A DNA stretch of 64,000 nucleotides from Sphaerochaeta associata (GCF_022869165.1 NZ_CP094929.1:2294001-2358000); one strand, 5' to 3'. Positions 45,784 to 55,213 are shown, numbered from the stretch's first letter. The notes: generated from the letters alone by a model not told the origin. Translations and numbers: made by a program.

Positions 45784-45812
45784 AGTGTACTCCGATTTCT
45801 TCTGTGATGCAA
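45784..45812 (-). promoter_or_regulatory. Promoter of the EamA gene
   Basis: On the minus strand TTGCAT, a 17-nt spacer and TACACT. Leaves a leader of only about 3 nt. The divergent YjbQ gene has an extended -10 (TGCTATACT) starting at about 45820. Confidence 0.5.
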
Positions 45813-45850
45813 GAAGCCGTGCTATACTATGAATATCCGAGGAGGCGCCT

Positions 45851-46270
45851 ATGATGACTTATCGCAAGGAACTATGGTTTCACCTCAACAAACGACGCGG
45901 TCTGATCAACATTACCGACGCCGTGCAGGAAGCAGTCAACGAGTGCGGAATCAAGGAAGGGTTGGTTCTCGTCAACGCAATGAACATCACCAGCAGTGTT
46001 TTCATCAACGCAGTGGAGAAAGGCCTTCATGAGGACTTCGAGCTCTGGCTTGAGAAACTTGCTCCCGAGCTTCCGTATGAACAGTACAATCACAATACGG
46101 AAAAGGAGCATAATGCAGACGGCCACCTCAAACGGTCCATCATGGGCCGTGAGGCGGTCATTGCAATCACAGGAGGAAAGCTCGATTTCGGCTCTTGGGA
46201 GCAGATTTTCTACTATGAGTTTGACGGCATGCGCGACAAGCACGTGCTCATCAAAGTCATCGGGGAGTGA
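45851..46270 (+). CDS. YjbQ family protein (UPF0047)
   Basis: A 139-residue protein of the YjbQ family, described as a secondary thiamine-phosphate synthase. It has [28 protein letters not shown] and the conserved [21 protein letters not shown] with the putative metal-binding histidines. The first of two consecutive ATG codons is taken; GAGGAGGCGCCT is the ribosome site. A gain of thiamine synthase activity is a known weak activity of the family, so the real role is open. Confidence 0.88.
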   Translation: MMTYRKELWFHLNKRRGLINITDAVQEAVNECGIKEGLVLVNAMNITSSVFINAVEKGLHEDFELWLEKLAPELPYEQYNHNTEKEHNADGHLKRSIMGREAVIAITGGKLDFGSWEQIFYYEFDGMRDKHVLIKVIGE

Positions 46271-47479
46271 TCAGAGCTCCTGGCCCATCACCTCTGTCCT
46301 GTACGCTTTCAAGCCTGCATCAATGCAGGCTACAGCCCGCTCGAGATCGTGGGTGTTCAGTACGTAGGCAATTCTAACCTGCCTGCGTCCGACACCCTTG
46401 GTCACGTAGAAGTCCTCGCACGGGGCGACCATGACCGTCTCCCCGTTCAGATTGAAATCCTCCAGCATGAACCTGGCAAAATTCTCTGCATTATCGACAG
46501 GAAGCTCGGCCACCATATAGAAAGCTCCCTTGGGCATGCTGCACTTCACACCATCGATCTTCTTCAGACCATCGACGATGAAGTTCCTTCTTCTCTCATA
46601 CTCCTCGCGCACCTCGAACAGATAGGTATCATCGGTCTTCAAGGCAGCACAGGCAGCCACCTGCTCGATGTCAGGAGGACACAGGCGAGCCTGGGCCAGC
46701 TTGAGAGCGTTGTCCAGGACATCCTTGTTGCGGCTGATCAAAGCCCCGATGCGCGAACCGCACATGCTGTAGCGCTTGGAGAAACTGTCAACACAAATGA
46801 CCCGGTCGGAAAACTCAGGAAAAGCAAGTACACTGGTAAACTGCTTGCCGTCATAACAGAACTCACGATACACCTCGTCGACGATCAAAAAGATGTCATG
46901 CTTCTTGCATAGGTTCAAAAGTTGCAGCATCTCCTCCTGCGTATACACATGCCCGGTTGGATTGTTCGGACTGCAAATAAGGATTGCCCCAGTCTTTCGG
47001 GTGATCTTCTTCTCAAACTCTGAGATATCGGGAAGGGCGAAGCCATCCTCCATATTGCTGGTGATCGGCACCAAGTCTACCATGGCAGAATGAGCGAAGG
47101 AGGAAACATTCGTGTAATACGGTTCAGGGATAATCACCTCATCGTACGGGTCGCAGAGCGTCATGAATGCAAATTGCAACGCTTCGCTGCCACCGGTGGT
47201 GATGAGAATATCCTCAGCCTTCACATCCAGACCGTACTTTGCATAATAGGCGGGAAGTGCTTCACGCAGTTCCTGCCTTCCTTCACTGTTTCCATAGGCG
47301 ATGATGGTCTCGTCATATTGACGAACCGCTTCGATGACCTGCACCGGCGTCTTGATATCCGGCTGCCCGATATTGAGGTGGTAGACCTTGATTCCGCGTT
47401 TGACAGCATCGCGGGCATAGGGTGAAAGACGTCTGATGGGACTGCATTGGAAAGCGGAAATTCTGTGTGACATTTGCAT
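46271..47479 (-). CDS. Pyridoxal-phosphate aminotransferase, class I
   Basis: A 402-residue fold-type I aminotransferase like AspC/PatA. It has HLNIGQPDIKTP near residue 30, ICSPNNPTGHVY near 170, DEVYREFCYDG near 200, and the PLP lysine in SFSKRYSMCGSRIG near 235. The substrate may be aspartate, aromatic or other amino acids. The start ATG is chosen because GGAG lies 8 nt upstream; a GTG three codons earlier is possible. It is downstream of prs, separated by a hairpin and a palindrome. Confidence 0.9.
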   Translation of the reverse strand: MQMSHRISAFQCSPIRRLSPYARDAVKRGIKVYHLNIGQPDIKTPVQVIEAVRQYDETIIAYGNSEGRQELREALPAYYAKYGLDVKAEDILITTGGSEALQFAFMTLCDPYDEVIIPEPYYTNVSSFAHSAMVDLVPITSNMEDGFALPDISEFEKKITRKTGAILICSPNNPTGHVYTQEEMLQLLNLCKKHDIFLIVDEVYREFCYDGKQFTSVLAFPEFSDRVICVDSFSKRYSMCGSRIGALISRNKDVLDNALKLAQARLCPPDIEQVAACAALKTDDTYLFEVREEYERRRNFIVDGLKKIDGVKCSMPKGAFYMVAELPVDNAENFARFMLEDFNLNGETVMVAPCEDFYVTKGVGRRQVRIAYVLNTHDLERAVACIDAGLKAYRTEVMGQEL

Positions 47480-47520
47480 AAGGGACACTCCAAGAACTCA
47501 GTTTGGATTTGTCGACACCA

Positions 47521-47543
47521 TCCCTGCTACGACGTAGGAGGGA
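47521..47543. promoter_or_regulatory. 23-bp near-perfect palindrome upstream of the aminotransferase
   Basis: TCCCT-CTACG-CGTAG-AGGGA arms with single unpaired bases between them and at the centre (20 of 22 symmetric positions). Located 42-64 bp before the aminotransferase start. Operator-like. Confidence 0.45.
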
Positions 47544-47560
47544 CAATGAAGTGGAAAGAG

Positions 47561-47595
47561 CCCGGAGCCGCAACAGGAATCAGTCGCGGTCCGGG
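47561..47595 (-). terminator. Hairpin over the prs stop codon
   Basis: CCCGGA and CCGC pair with GCGG and TCCGGG around a 14-nt loop containing the prs stop. There is no T-tract; it may only attenuate read-through into the aminotransferase gene. Confidence 0.4.
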
Positions 47596-48872
47596 TCACT
47601 AGCACTGGCCCCTGGGAGAGGCGCTTGTGGATTTGCCTGACTATTATCTATCAGGATTTGGATGAACTTTCGGTTATCAAGCAACGGGCTGATCGAGCGC
47701 CCGTGATGGAGACGGCTGATGACTCGAGCGAACAGCTCGGTGATGTCAGCCTGGATATACCACTCCTTATCCAACAGGTCATGCCCGTGGAACACGGCAT
47801 TCGTGCCGATGATCCGATAGAAAATGCCTTCCTTGTATGCAGCATCGAAATCCTCGACCGCATTTGCGTTGAAGAGAGGAAGACTGACCATGCAGATGAT
47901 CTTCTTTGCACCGAGATTGGTCAATTCGCGCATGGCGATGATCATGGTACCGCCGGTGGCGAGCATGTCGTCGGCAATCAGAACCGTCTTGCCGTTGACA
48001 TCACCCAGAAGGTTGATGCTCTTGATATTTGAATGCTTGGCATCCTTGCTGACGATCGAGTAGTCACGTTCCTTATAGAGCATGGCCAACGGCCTGTGCA
48101 GGGCCTGGGCATAGAACTTGTTTCTGCTGATAGCCCCGGTATCGGGGGCGACGACCACCAGCTCGGGGTCGCTGAAGTCGATGAGCTTGTGAAGAGCGAT
48201 TAAAGTTTGGTAGGAAGCATGCAGGTTCTCCAAATGCAGGTTGGAGAAGCTGTTCTCTATTTCGCGGCTGTGAATATCGAGGGTGATGATCCGCTCGACA
48301 CCAAGCATCTCGCAGATACGGCCGAACATGGCTGCGGTGAGGGCCTCGCGTCCGCCTTTCTTGTGCTGCCGTGAGTACGGATAGGTGGGCAAAACCAGTG
48401 TCACACTCTCTGCACCGGCAAGCTGGAGGGCGTTGATCGTAGTGAAGAGGAACATCAGGTGGTCGTTCACTGACAGCCTGACCGGCTCGTCCGACCCTGC
48501 AACCTTTACCGGCTCGCTGTTGGACAAGTCATAGACAATAAAAATCCTCAAACCCCTGACTGCATCGAGTATTTCTGCTTTCTCTTCCCCATTGGCAAAC
48601 CTGGTATACTTCACCTTGATGGTAAAATCAGGGCACTGGAACGTTGTGGGGCACTTGGTCCTGGGAATACGCTTGTTGTTCAAGTCATCCATCAGGGTAA
48701 CGGTTCTCAGGATCTCATCCTCGCTCATACCGTGGCGCTTTGCCAAGGCGGTGGAGAGTTTTTCGTAGCGCTCCAAATAAAGACGGCGCAGGTGTTTTAC
48801 GACTTTGCCGGTGAAATATTCTGAACCAGGACCTGAGATAATCCCAAGCTTATGGGGTTTGATGATGCTCAT
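47580..48872 (-). CDS. prs: Ribose-phosphate pyrophosphokinase, long form
   Basis: Makes PRPP from ribose 5-phosphate and ATP, the precursor used by PyrE. The 430-residue product is about 110 longer than usual Prs, with an insertion before FANGEEKAEI (about residue 94) and a C-terminal tail. Core motifs are present: LPTYPYSRQHKKGGREALT, ITLDIHS, and the PRPP loop VLIADDMLATGGTM. The start MSIIKPHKL lies 6 nt after a -10, so a leaderless message is predicted. It is divergent from the Na/Pi symporter gene. Confidence 0.92.
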   Translation of the reverse strand: MSIIKPHKLGIISGPGSEYFTGKVVKHLRRLYLERYEKLSTALAKRHGMSEDEILRTVTLMDDLNNKRIPRTKCPTTFQCPDFTIKVKYTRFANGEEKAEILDAVRGLRIFIVYDLSNSEPVKVAGSDEPVRLSVNDHLMFLFTTINALQLAGAESVTLVLPTYPYSRQHKKGGREALTAAMFGRICEMLGVERIITLDIHSREIENSFSNLHLENLHASYQTLIALHKLIDFSDPELVVVAPDTGAISRNKFYAQALHRPLAMLYKERDYSIVSKDAKHSNIKSINLLGDVNGKTVLIADDMLATGGTMIIAMRELTNLGAKKIICMVSLPLFNANAVEDFDAAYKEGIFYRIIGTNAVFHGHDLLDKEWYIQADITELFARVISRLHHGRSISPLLDNRKFIQILIDNSQANPQAPLPGASASDPDRD

Positions 48873-48878
48873 GGCTGA

Positions 48879-48907
48879 ACCATACAACAACAAAGCCTAA
48901 AGTTCAA
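48879..48907 (-). promoter_or_regulatory. Promoter of prs
   Basis: On the minus strand TTGAAC, a 17-nt spacer and TATGGT, then 6 nt to the ATG. Confidence 0.65.
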
Positions 48908-49012
48908 TCCGTTTCATCCGACAGAATACAGTTGCTCTGCTTAAGTTTGGTGAAAAACTATTCGCCCAACTACTTTACCAACTAACCTCAAACTTGGTAC
49001 GTTTGTATTGAT

Positions 49013-50752
49013 ATGAAAACCATTGTGATCTTTTTCCAGATTGTAGGCAGCCTGGGCCTCTTTCTCTTCGGAATAAAACTCCTCAGCGAGGGCTTGCAGA
49101 AGTCTGCCGGCGACAAGATGAAGGCCATCCTCAAGCTTATGACGAAGAACCGGTTCATATCCATTATGACCGGTCTTCTTATAACCATCATCATACAAAG
49201 CTCATCGGCAACCACCGTCATGGTGGTCAGTTTTGTCAACGCAGGTTTGATGGGCCTCACCCAGGCGATCGGGGTCATCCTGGGAGCCAACATAGGTACC
49301 ACCTTCACCGGATGGTTGGTTGCCCTCCTGGGCTTTAAGGTCGACATCACCTCCCTTGCCTTGGTTTCCATCGCCTTCGCAGCCCCGATGATGTTCAGCA
49401 AGAAGAACAAAACCCGCGATGCCGCCGACATCCTGCTCGGCTTTGGTGTCTTGTTTCTGGGGCTCAATTTCATGTCGCACTCAATTCCGGATATTACCGG
49501 AAACATCGAAGTGCTGGAGTTTTTGGCAACCTTCAACAGCGACACACTATGGATGAACATGCTGTGCATCCTGTTGGGCACACTGGTAACCATCGTTGTG
49601 CAATCCTCTTCGGCTGCGATGGCAATGGTCCTTACCATGGCATACAACGGATGGATCGGCGTCACTGCTTCTGCTGCATTGATTCTCGGCTCCAACATCG
49701 GCACCACGATTACCGCCTATCTTGCGTCAATCGGAACCAGCACCACGGCAAAACGTGCAGCCTGGGCTCATATTTTCTTCAACGTGGTCGGTAGTGTCAT
49801 TGCCCTGATTCTCTTCCATCCCTTGTTGAGGTTGGTCAATTTCATCACTCCCGGCGACATCTATACCTTGGAGGGAGCAACACTCTCAACCCAGCTTCCT
49901 CTTTTTCTTGCCATGTTCCACTCCGCGTTCAACATTATGAATACCATCATTTTCTTTCCCTTCGTCCGCCAATACGCCCATTTCATCGAGCGCCTGGTTC
50001 CTGCCAAAGCTGAATACGATGAGGGAACCTACCACTTCAAGTACATCGGCGGTGTATTCATCGACAGCCCGGAAATCTACATGTTGGCTATCCGCGATGA
50101 GATCAAGAAGATGGCAAATCTTGCGTGTAATATGCTTACCCGATACCGGGGTATGTTCAACAACCGCGGTGCGGATATTGAAAGCGATGCCTTGGCCATG
50201 AAGAAGGATGAGGACTACGCCGACCAGATGCAGGAACAACTTTCGGACTTCTGCGTCCACTTGCTGCAGGACTCGCAAACACCCACAAACGCCTCCTCGC
50301 TCAACTGTCTGATCCGTGTCATGGATGAGCTTGAGTCGGTCACCGACAGCTGCTACAACCTCACCATTCTCAGCCAGAGAAGGTACAACCAAGGATGGAC
50401 GTTCGATGAAGCGACGGACAAGGACCTCAGGGAGTACCAGAGCCTTGTCCAAGAATTCCTCGATTACGTTCGGGACCGTATGGACAGGACCCTGACCAAG
50501 GCAGAGATGCAGAAGGCCAATGAGTTTGAGGAACAGATCAACAACCAACGCAACCGCCTCAGCCTGATGGTTCAAGAAAGGCTCTCAGACGGCAAGGCCG
50601 ATGTAAGAGTCGAGTTGCTCATCCTGGAGAAAATCCGTCACCTCGAGCATATCGGCGACTACTGCACCAACATCGCAGAAGCCTATCACCAGGCAGTCAA
50701 GCACACCCCGATGTTGCAAAAGCGTTCAGGCAAGAGTATGGAACTCGCTTGA
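49013..50752 (+). CDS. Na/Pi cotransporter family protein with PhoU-like domain
   Basis: A 579-residue membrane protein of the NptA/YjbB type. Two inverted repeats carry the signature pair: IIQSSSATTVMVV with GANIGTTFTG (about residues 60-100) and VVQSSSAAMAM with GSNIGTTITA (about 195-240). Residues about 340-570 form a helical PhoU-like cytoplasmic domain. It moves phosphate with sodium. No ribosome site is visible before the ATG; TACGTT 9 nt upstream may be the -10 of a nearly leaderless message. Confidence 0.92.
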   Translation: MKTIVIFFQIVGSLGLFLFGIKLLSEGLQKSAGDKMKAILKLMTKNRFISIMTGLLITIIIQSSSATTVMVVSFVNAGLMGLTQAIGVILGANIGTTFTGWLVALLGFKVDITSLALVSIAFAAPMMFSKKNKTRDAADILLGFGVLFLGLNFMSHSIPDITGNIEVLEFLATFNSDTLWMNMLCILLGTLVTIVVQSSSAAMAMVLTMAYNGWIGVTASAALILGSNIGTTITAYLASIGTSTTAKRAAWAHIFFNVVGSVIALILFHPLLRLVNFITPGDIYTLEGATLSTQLPLFLAMFHSAFNIMNTIIFFPFVRQYAHFIERLVPAKAEYDEGTYHFKYIGGVFIDSPEIYMLAIRDEIKKMANLACNMLTRYRGMFNNRGADIESDALAMKKDEDYADQMQEQLSDFCVHLLQDSQTPTNASSLNCLIRVMDELESVTDSCYNLTILSQRRYNQGWTFDEATDKDLREYQSLVQEFLDYVRDRMDRTLTKAEMQKANEFEEQINNQRNRLSLMVQERLSDGKADVRVELLILEKIRHLEHIGDYCTNIAEAYHQAVKHTPMLQKRSGKSMELA

Positions 50753-50757
50753 GATGT

Positions 50758-50785
50758 ATTCAGCCTCCCGAACGGGAGGCTGAAT
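50758..50785. terminator. Bidirectional terminator hairpin
   Basis: Thirteen-bp perfect stem ATTCAGCCTCCCG / CGGGAGGCTGAAT with a two-base loop, between convergent genes (Na/Pi symporter and argH). It can serve both strands. Confidence 0.8.
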
Positions 50786-50807
50786 TGTCTGTACTCATCA
50801 ACACTTC

Positions 50808-52181
50808 TCAGTAGAGAACCGTCTGGACATCCTCAATGCCGCACAGATGGTAATACGCATCAGAGAAGCTCTTCAGAATGTCTTCACAGCCGTTCTGCAT
50901 CAAGGAGATGAACAGCTGGTCCTCATCCAGCCCAAGGTTGCCCGTGGTGCCGATACTCGTCCGCTCCTCAAGCGCCTTGTCAGGGTCGAGTGTTGTCAGC
51001 TCATCCAAATGCAAGCCTACTTCCTTGTAGGTGTCACGGAAGTTCCTGCCCTCCAACACCTGCTTGAGCACTACATCGGTTGCATAGAGCTCGGCCGTAC
51101 ATGCCTTCCTCAATGCTTGAGGATGCACTTCAAGCCCATCGAGCATTGTAAGGAAAATGTGTACCAGCTGCCAGGTCGCCTTGGTGCCTGCAAGCAATGG
51201 CTCCTTGGTATCCTGGAAATCGCGGTTGTAGCCTGAGGGGAGACTGCGAATGATTGACTTGACCCTCATGGCACAGCTGCTGACCAAAGCCGAGCGGCTT
51301 CGCGCAAGTTCCAAACCGTCTGGATTCTTCTTCTGCGGCATAATGGAACTGCCTGTACAAAGGTGCTTGGGCAGGGAGAAATAGCCGAATTCAGGAAGGG
51401 TGAAGAGAATCAAATCCTGGGCGAGCTTGCTCAATGTCAGGGCGATGTAATCGCAACTGTCCAAGAGCATGGCTTCGAACTTGCCGCGGCTGTTGTTCGC
51501 ATACAATACATTGTTTTGTACTCTGGTAAAGCCCATCTGCTCGGCTGTGAACTGCCTGTCCAGCGGAAGAGGAACTCCATAGCTTGCAGCCGAACCAAGA
51601 GGACTCTGATCAAGTGTCCAGGAGAGTTGCATCAGATGCTGCGCCTCGTCGTACAACTCCTCTGCAAAGCTTGCCGCCCAAAGACCGACCGAAGACGGCA
51701 TGGCAAGCTGCATATGAGTTCTTCCCGGCATGGGGATTGAAGCGTGAAGTTGGGCAAAGTCTACCAACCGCTGGGCGAGCCGGCCGGTCTGGTTGCACAG
51801 CTTGACCGAGTACTCCCGCATCCAAAGGCGCAGCGCCGTCTGGACCTGGTCGTTTCGGCTCCTTCCTGTATGGATTTTCTTGCCTGCCTCGCCCACCTGT
51901 TCGGTCAAATAGGCTTCGATGGCGGTGTGACAATCCTCGTTCTCCTTGGTAATCGGGAAAGCATCCTCACCGCGGAGTTTGATGACCTGGGCCAAGGCCT
52001 GTTCCAGGCCGGCGAGTTCTTCATCGTTGAGTAAGCCGATTTGATGGAGCCCTCGTGCGTGAGCGATGGAAGCCAAGGCGTCGGCGATCACCAACTGCTG
52101 ATCGAGTATGTAGTCATTGCTGACGGTAAAATCTTCCATCAAGGAATCGAGAGTGTAGTCTTTCTGCCAAAGTTTGCCCAT
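50808..52181 (-). CDS. argH: Argininosuccinate lyase
   Basis: Cleaves argininosuccinate to arginine and fumarate. The 457-residue product has HTGRSRNDQVQTALRLW near residue 108, the catalytic region PMPGRTHMQ near 156, and the signature GSSIMPQKKNPDGLELAR near 278. No argG or other arginine gene is adjacent. The ribosome site is GGAGGACAATA. Confidence 0.95.
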   Translation of the reverse strand: MGKLWQKDYTLDSLMEDFTVSNDYILDQQLVIADALASIAHARGLHQIGLLNDEELAGLEQALAQVIKLRGEDAFPITKENEDCHTAIEAYLTEQVGEAGKKIHTGRSRNDQVQTALRLWMREYSVKLCNQTGRLAQRLVDFAQLHASIPMPGRTHMQLAMPSSVGLWAASFAEELYDEAQHLMQLSWTLDQSPLGSAASYGVPLPLDRQFTAEQMGFTRVQNNVLYANNSRGKFEAMLLDSCDYIALTLSKLAQDLILFTLPEFGYFSLPKHLCTGSSIMPQKKNPDGLELARSRSALVSSCAMRVKSIIRSLPSGYNRDFQDTKEPLLAGTKATWQLVHIFLTMLDGLEVHPQALRKACTAELYATDVVLKQVLEGRNFRDTYKEVGLHLDELTTLDPDKALEERTSIGTTGNLGLDEDQLFISLMQNGCEDILKSFSDAYYHLCGIEDVQTVLY

Positions 52182-52273
52182 TATTGTCCTCCGGGATGTG
52201 CAAAACCAGTCTATTGGCTCCGCCCATGCCTGTCAATTGAAGCAAAGAACGCTACTTCGAATCTCTATCCGGT

Positions 52274-53227
52274 ATGATGAAACAGATACTTCTTCCCCTC
52301 TTGGTTTTCCTGCTTCTCTCTAGCGGCTGTGGTTGCAGCCAACCCGAGCTCTCGCTGCACAATCTTTTTGAGCAAGCAGACAGCTCTCCTCCGGTTTTCT
52401 TGTCGGCGAGCATGCAGAGCCAACATACGGCAACCCTTAGTTTCAATGAAAGCATTGCTGAAAATTCGGTTGCCCTCTGGTGTGAGCAGAACTCGGTGGC
52501 GTCCTTCACGGTCATAGACAAGACGCTCACCTTGAACCTGGCAAAGCCCATGCAGATGGGCACATCGCTTCCCTTGGAGGGAAGAGTCGAAGACATACGG
52601 GGAAACAGCCTGCAATTTTCCATCGAGCTGTGGGCGAAGAACACCCATCCTGCAACGGTGTTGATCAATGAGTTTACAACCAAGGGCAGCGAAACCAACC
52701 CGGACCGGGTTGAATTGGTGGTTACCAGCAGAGGTAATCTGGCAGGGCTCACCCTCTATGCTGGAGTTGCTGACGATTGGTCGGACCGCTTCGTCTTCCC
52801 TGATCGATGGGTTGAACGGGGGACGTATGTGGTTGTCGCATTCAGCAAAGGAGAGCATGAAGCTGCGTGGTACACATCGGCTTTGCAGGCGGGGCTCGGT
52901 TCCAATAATGGCTGTTTGTCTGTAGCAATGAGCCCTGAATGGGCAAGTCCTTTGCTCGATGCTGTCATGTGGGGTAACATGAGCACATCCACTTTTGAAG
53001 GATTCGGCTCTGCCTCCCTGCTGTCCCAAGCACAAATTCTGTTTCAAAATGGACAATGGAACAGTGCTTCAAGCGAGAAATCAATCGACTCGAATACGGG
53101 CACCGCCACCCGGTCCTTTTGCAGGGATCGGCTTATTGACACCAACAGCAGCGATGATTGGTATGTGTGTGCAACCAGACAGGCGACATTCGGATCGAAA
53201 AATTCAGAGCTACGATACACCCCGTAA
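52274..53227 (+). CDS. Lipoprotein with lamin-tail-like domain
   Basis: A 317-residue exported protein. The signal peptide ends LLSSGCGCS, a good lipobox. Residues about 35-125 look like an Ig-like SbsA-type fold (PPVFLSASMQSQHTATLSF). Residues about 130-300 begin VLINEFTTKGSETNPDRVEL, the pattern of the lamin-tail domain found in bacterial surface and nuclease proteins. No catalytic motif. Two ATG codons are adjacent at the start and no ribosome site is evident. The role is unknown; a surface anchor is likely. Confidence 0.7.
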   Translation: MMKQILLPLLVFLLLSSGCGCSQPELSLHNLFEQADSSPPVFLSASMQSQHTATLSFNESIAENSVALWCEQNSVASFTVIDKTLTLNLAKPMQMGTSLPLEGRVEDIRGNSLQFSIELWAKNTHPATVLINEFTTKGSETNPDRVELVVTSRGNLAGLTLYAGVADDWSDRFVFPDRWVERGTYVVVAFSKGEHEAAWYTSALQAGLGSNNGCLSVAMSPEWASPLLDAVMWGNMSTSTFEGFGSASLLSQAQILFQNGQWNSASSEKSIDSNTGTATRSFCRDRLIDTNSSDDWYVCATRQATFGSKNSELRYTP

Positions 53228-53264
53228 ATGAGAAAGGAGGGAAAATCCCCCCTCTCTGGAAGTA

Positions 53265-53585
53265 TTACAGGTACGCTGCGATAAAGCCTTCAATGACAGA
53301 CAGTGAGGCCGCTCCCATACGCTGGTCAACCACCTCCCCGCCCTTGAATACCATCAAGGTAGGAATGGAGTTCACGCTATACATTGTTGCAAGCGAACCT
53401 GCTTCATCGACATTGATTTTTGCAACTTTGAGCTTGTCGGCAAACTTTTCTGCCACCTGGGCGATCGCCGGGGCGATCATTTTACAGGGACCGCACCAGG
53501 GAGCCCAAAAATCCACCAGCACCGGTTTGTCAGCCTTCAAGACTTCCTGTTCGAAATTTGCTTCAGTAACTATGATTTCACTCAT
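53265..53585 (-). CDS. trxA: Thioredoxin
   Basis: A 106-residue thioredoxin with the redox motif WAPWCGPCKM at about residues 27-36, the buried aspartate region and the cis-proline in VNSIPTLMVF. The start MSEIIVTE has GAGGAG 8 nt upstream. It follows ssb by 62 bp on the same strand. Confidence 0.96.
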   Translation of the reverse strand: MSEIIVTEANFEQEVLKADKPVLVDFWAPWCGPCKMIAPAIAQVAEKFADKLKVAKINVDEAGSLATMYSVNSIPTLMVFKGGEVVDQRMGAASLSVIEGFIAAYL

Positions 53586-53647
53586 GAATTCTGCTCCTCG
53601 TCTAGAAAGCATGGTAGCGGCAAACCGGCGAAAAGGGAAGAGTAAAC

Positions 53648-54043
53648 CTACATGGCGATCTCTTGATCAAAAGGGATTTCTTCCGGCAGGGCCTCCTGTT
53701 TGTTCCTGCCGTTGCCGTCACTCTTGAACTCCACATGCTCGGCTACCACGACAATGCGTTCCCGGCTGCCCCCATCCTTGTCAGTCCATCGTTCCTGCCT
53801 CAGGCGGCCGACAACCCTTACCCCCCTTCCCTTCTGCAGATACTGCAAGCAACTTTTTGCAAGCGATCCCCAAGCCGTGATGGTAATGAACATCACCTCC
53901 TCGGCCGGCTCGGCCTGGGCGTTCTTGAAATAGCGGTTGACCGCAATGCTGAACTTCGCCATCTGAGCTGCATTATCACCGATGACCACTTCCTCGGGAT
54001 CCCGAACCAAATTTCCTTCAATGACAACTTGCCCATGATACAA
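53648..54043 (-). CDS. ssb: Single-stranded DNA-binding protein, 5' end altered by cassette insertion
   Basis: OB-fold protein of about 131 residues with VVIEGNLVRDPEEVV at the N-terminus, FSIAVNRYFKN, ITAWGSLAKSCLQYL and the acidic C-terminal tip (EEIPFDQEIAM). No ATG is available in frame; the start is TTG at 54043 (a second TTG is at 54058). The first ~9 codons lie inside the 97-bp direct repeat, so the N-terminal codons and promoter are supplied by the inserted element. The C-terminal DDDIPF-type tip is slightly atypical. Confidence 0.8.
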   Translation of the reverse strand: MYHGQVVIEGNLVRDPEEVVIGDNAAQMAKFSIAVNRYFKNAQAEPAEEVMFITITAWGSLAKSCLQYLQKGRGVRVVGRLRQERWTDKDGGSRERIVVVAEHVEFKSDGNGRNKQEALPEEIPFDQEIAM

Positions 54044-54114
54044 GATTACCCTATGCAAGTATTTGTTTTGTAAACACTTATTTTTTCGTTATTTTACCAG
54101 TTTTTCAGGATTTT
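54018..54114. repeat. 97-bp direct repeat, copy 1 (ssb junction)
   Basis: Identical over 97 bp to 60916-61012. It covers the first ~9-14 codons of ssb and its upstream DNA. The neighbouring homologous stretch (to the recombinase) is diverged, so this block is unusually well kept and probably contains the crossover site. Confidence 0.9.
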
Positions 54115-54202
54115 CTATTTATTTAGACTACTCAATTTCGTAAATTGTTATCCCACCTACGCACACTCGTATCTTCACCAATACCGTTGATTCTTATGCC
54201 TA

Positions 54203-55213
54203 TTAGTTTTGGGGTTCAGGGGTTTTCTTTGCCCTGGCCACAACCTTCTTGGAGCTGTAATGGGTGCTCTTTCGGACTTTGTTCCCGTGCTCATCGATCT
54301 CGATGTTGGAGCGCTTTGCCTTCAGTTTCTGTACGCGCTTGAACCGTCGCTCATGGATGATTGGGAGGTGATGGTTGCGTGACCGATGGACCTCGAAGGG
54401 GTCACGAACGGTTCTCTTGGTTGAAGGAAAATCTGCCGACTCGGTTTCTCCATAGACTGAGGTCCCGGTATATTTCTCATTGGTGAGGATGTTCTCGATC
54501 GTCTTTACCGGCCATTTCTTCTTTCCGGTGGGAGTAGGAACTTTAAGAGTTTCCAGTTCCTTCTTGATCCTCACGATACTCCAGCCTTGCTCGTACCAAT
54601 CAAAGATCTTCAGGACTATTCTGGCTTCAGCAATGTTGAGGATGAGGCCTTCCTCCTCATTACGATCATAACCATAGCACCTTCGTGAGAATGCAGGAGA
54701 ATCAGGATCCATGGTACTTCTTCGAAGACCCCACTTGATGTTCTCACTCTTGTTCTCACTCTCAGCCTGGGCTATGCCCGCATGGAGTGTGAGCAGCAAC
54801 TCCCCTGCCTGGCTGAGGAGGTGGATCTGCTCATTGTAGAAAAAGACATCAACCTTCAGTTCCTTGAGACGTCTGAGAGTTACCAGGAAATCCACACAGT
54901 TGCGTCCGAACCGGCTGATGGACTTGGTGTAGATCATGTCGATCTTGCCCGCCTCACAGTCGGCCAGCAGGCTCTGGAAGCCCGGTCTGGAGCTTATGGT
55001 CCGTCCCGACTTGATATCGGTATAGGTACCGACATATTCCCAAGCGGGATTCTCCAGGATGTCCTCCTTCTCGAAGTCCATCTGGGCTGAAAGGCTGTGC
55101 AGCTGTCGCTCCATTTGTGTGCTCACACGACAGTACAGGGCGACACGGAGACGCTTGAAATGCCGCCTGGCTGGTATGACATGTATGATGGGCTTTCTCT
55201 TCTCGTCGGGCAT
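54203..55213 (-). CDS. Serine recombinase, cassette A
   Basis: A 336-residue site-specific recombinase. The resolvase-type catalytic domain comes first: VALYCRVSTQ with the nucleophilic serine near residue 31, then IYTKSISRFGRN with the catalytic arginines. The recombinase domain follows (RRCYGYDRNEEEGLILN, then ILTNEKYTGTSVYG near residue 268). It is much shorter than large phage integrases and lacks their zinc ribbon and coiled coil. The start MPDEKRKP is 9 nt after an extended -10 (TGTTATACA). It ends about 90 bp from the 97-bp repeat that it probably recombines. Confidence 0.88.
   Translation of the reverse strand: MPDEKRKPIIHVIPARRHFKRLRVALYCRVSTQMERQLHSLSAQMDFEKEDILENPAWEYVGTYTDIKSGRTISSRPGFQSLLADCEAGKIDMIYTKSISRFGRNCVDFLVTLRRLKELKVDVFFYNEQIHLLSQAGELLLTLHAGIAQAESENKSENIKWGLRRSTMDPDSPAFSRRCYGYDRNEEEGLILNIAEARIVLKIFDWYEQGWSIVRIKKELETLKVPTPTGKKKWPVKTIENILTNEKYTGTSVYGETESADFPSTKRTVRDPFEVHRSRNHHLPIIHERRFKRVQKLKAKRSNIEIDEHGNKVRKSTHYSSKKVVARAKKTPEPQN

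Noticed and set aside
50808-52181. argH as part of an arginine operon
   Set aside because: No other arginine gene is adjacent on either side.
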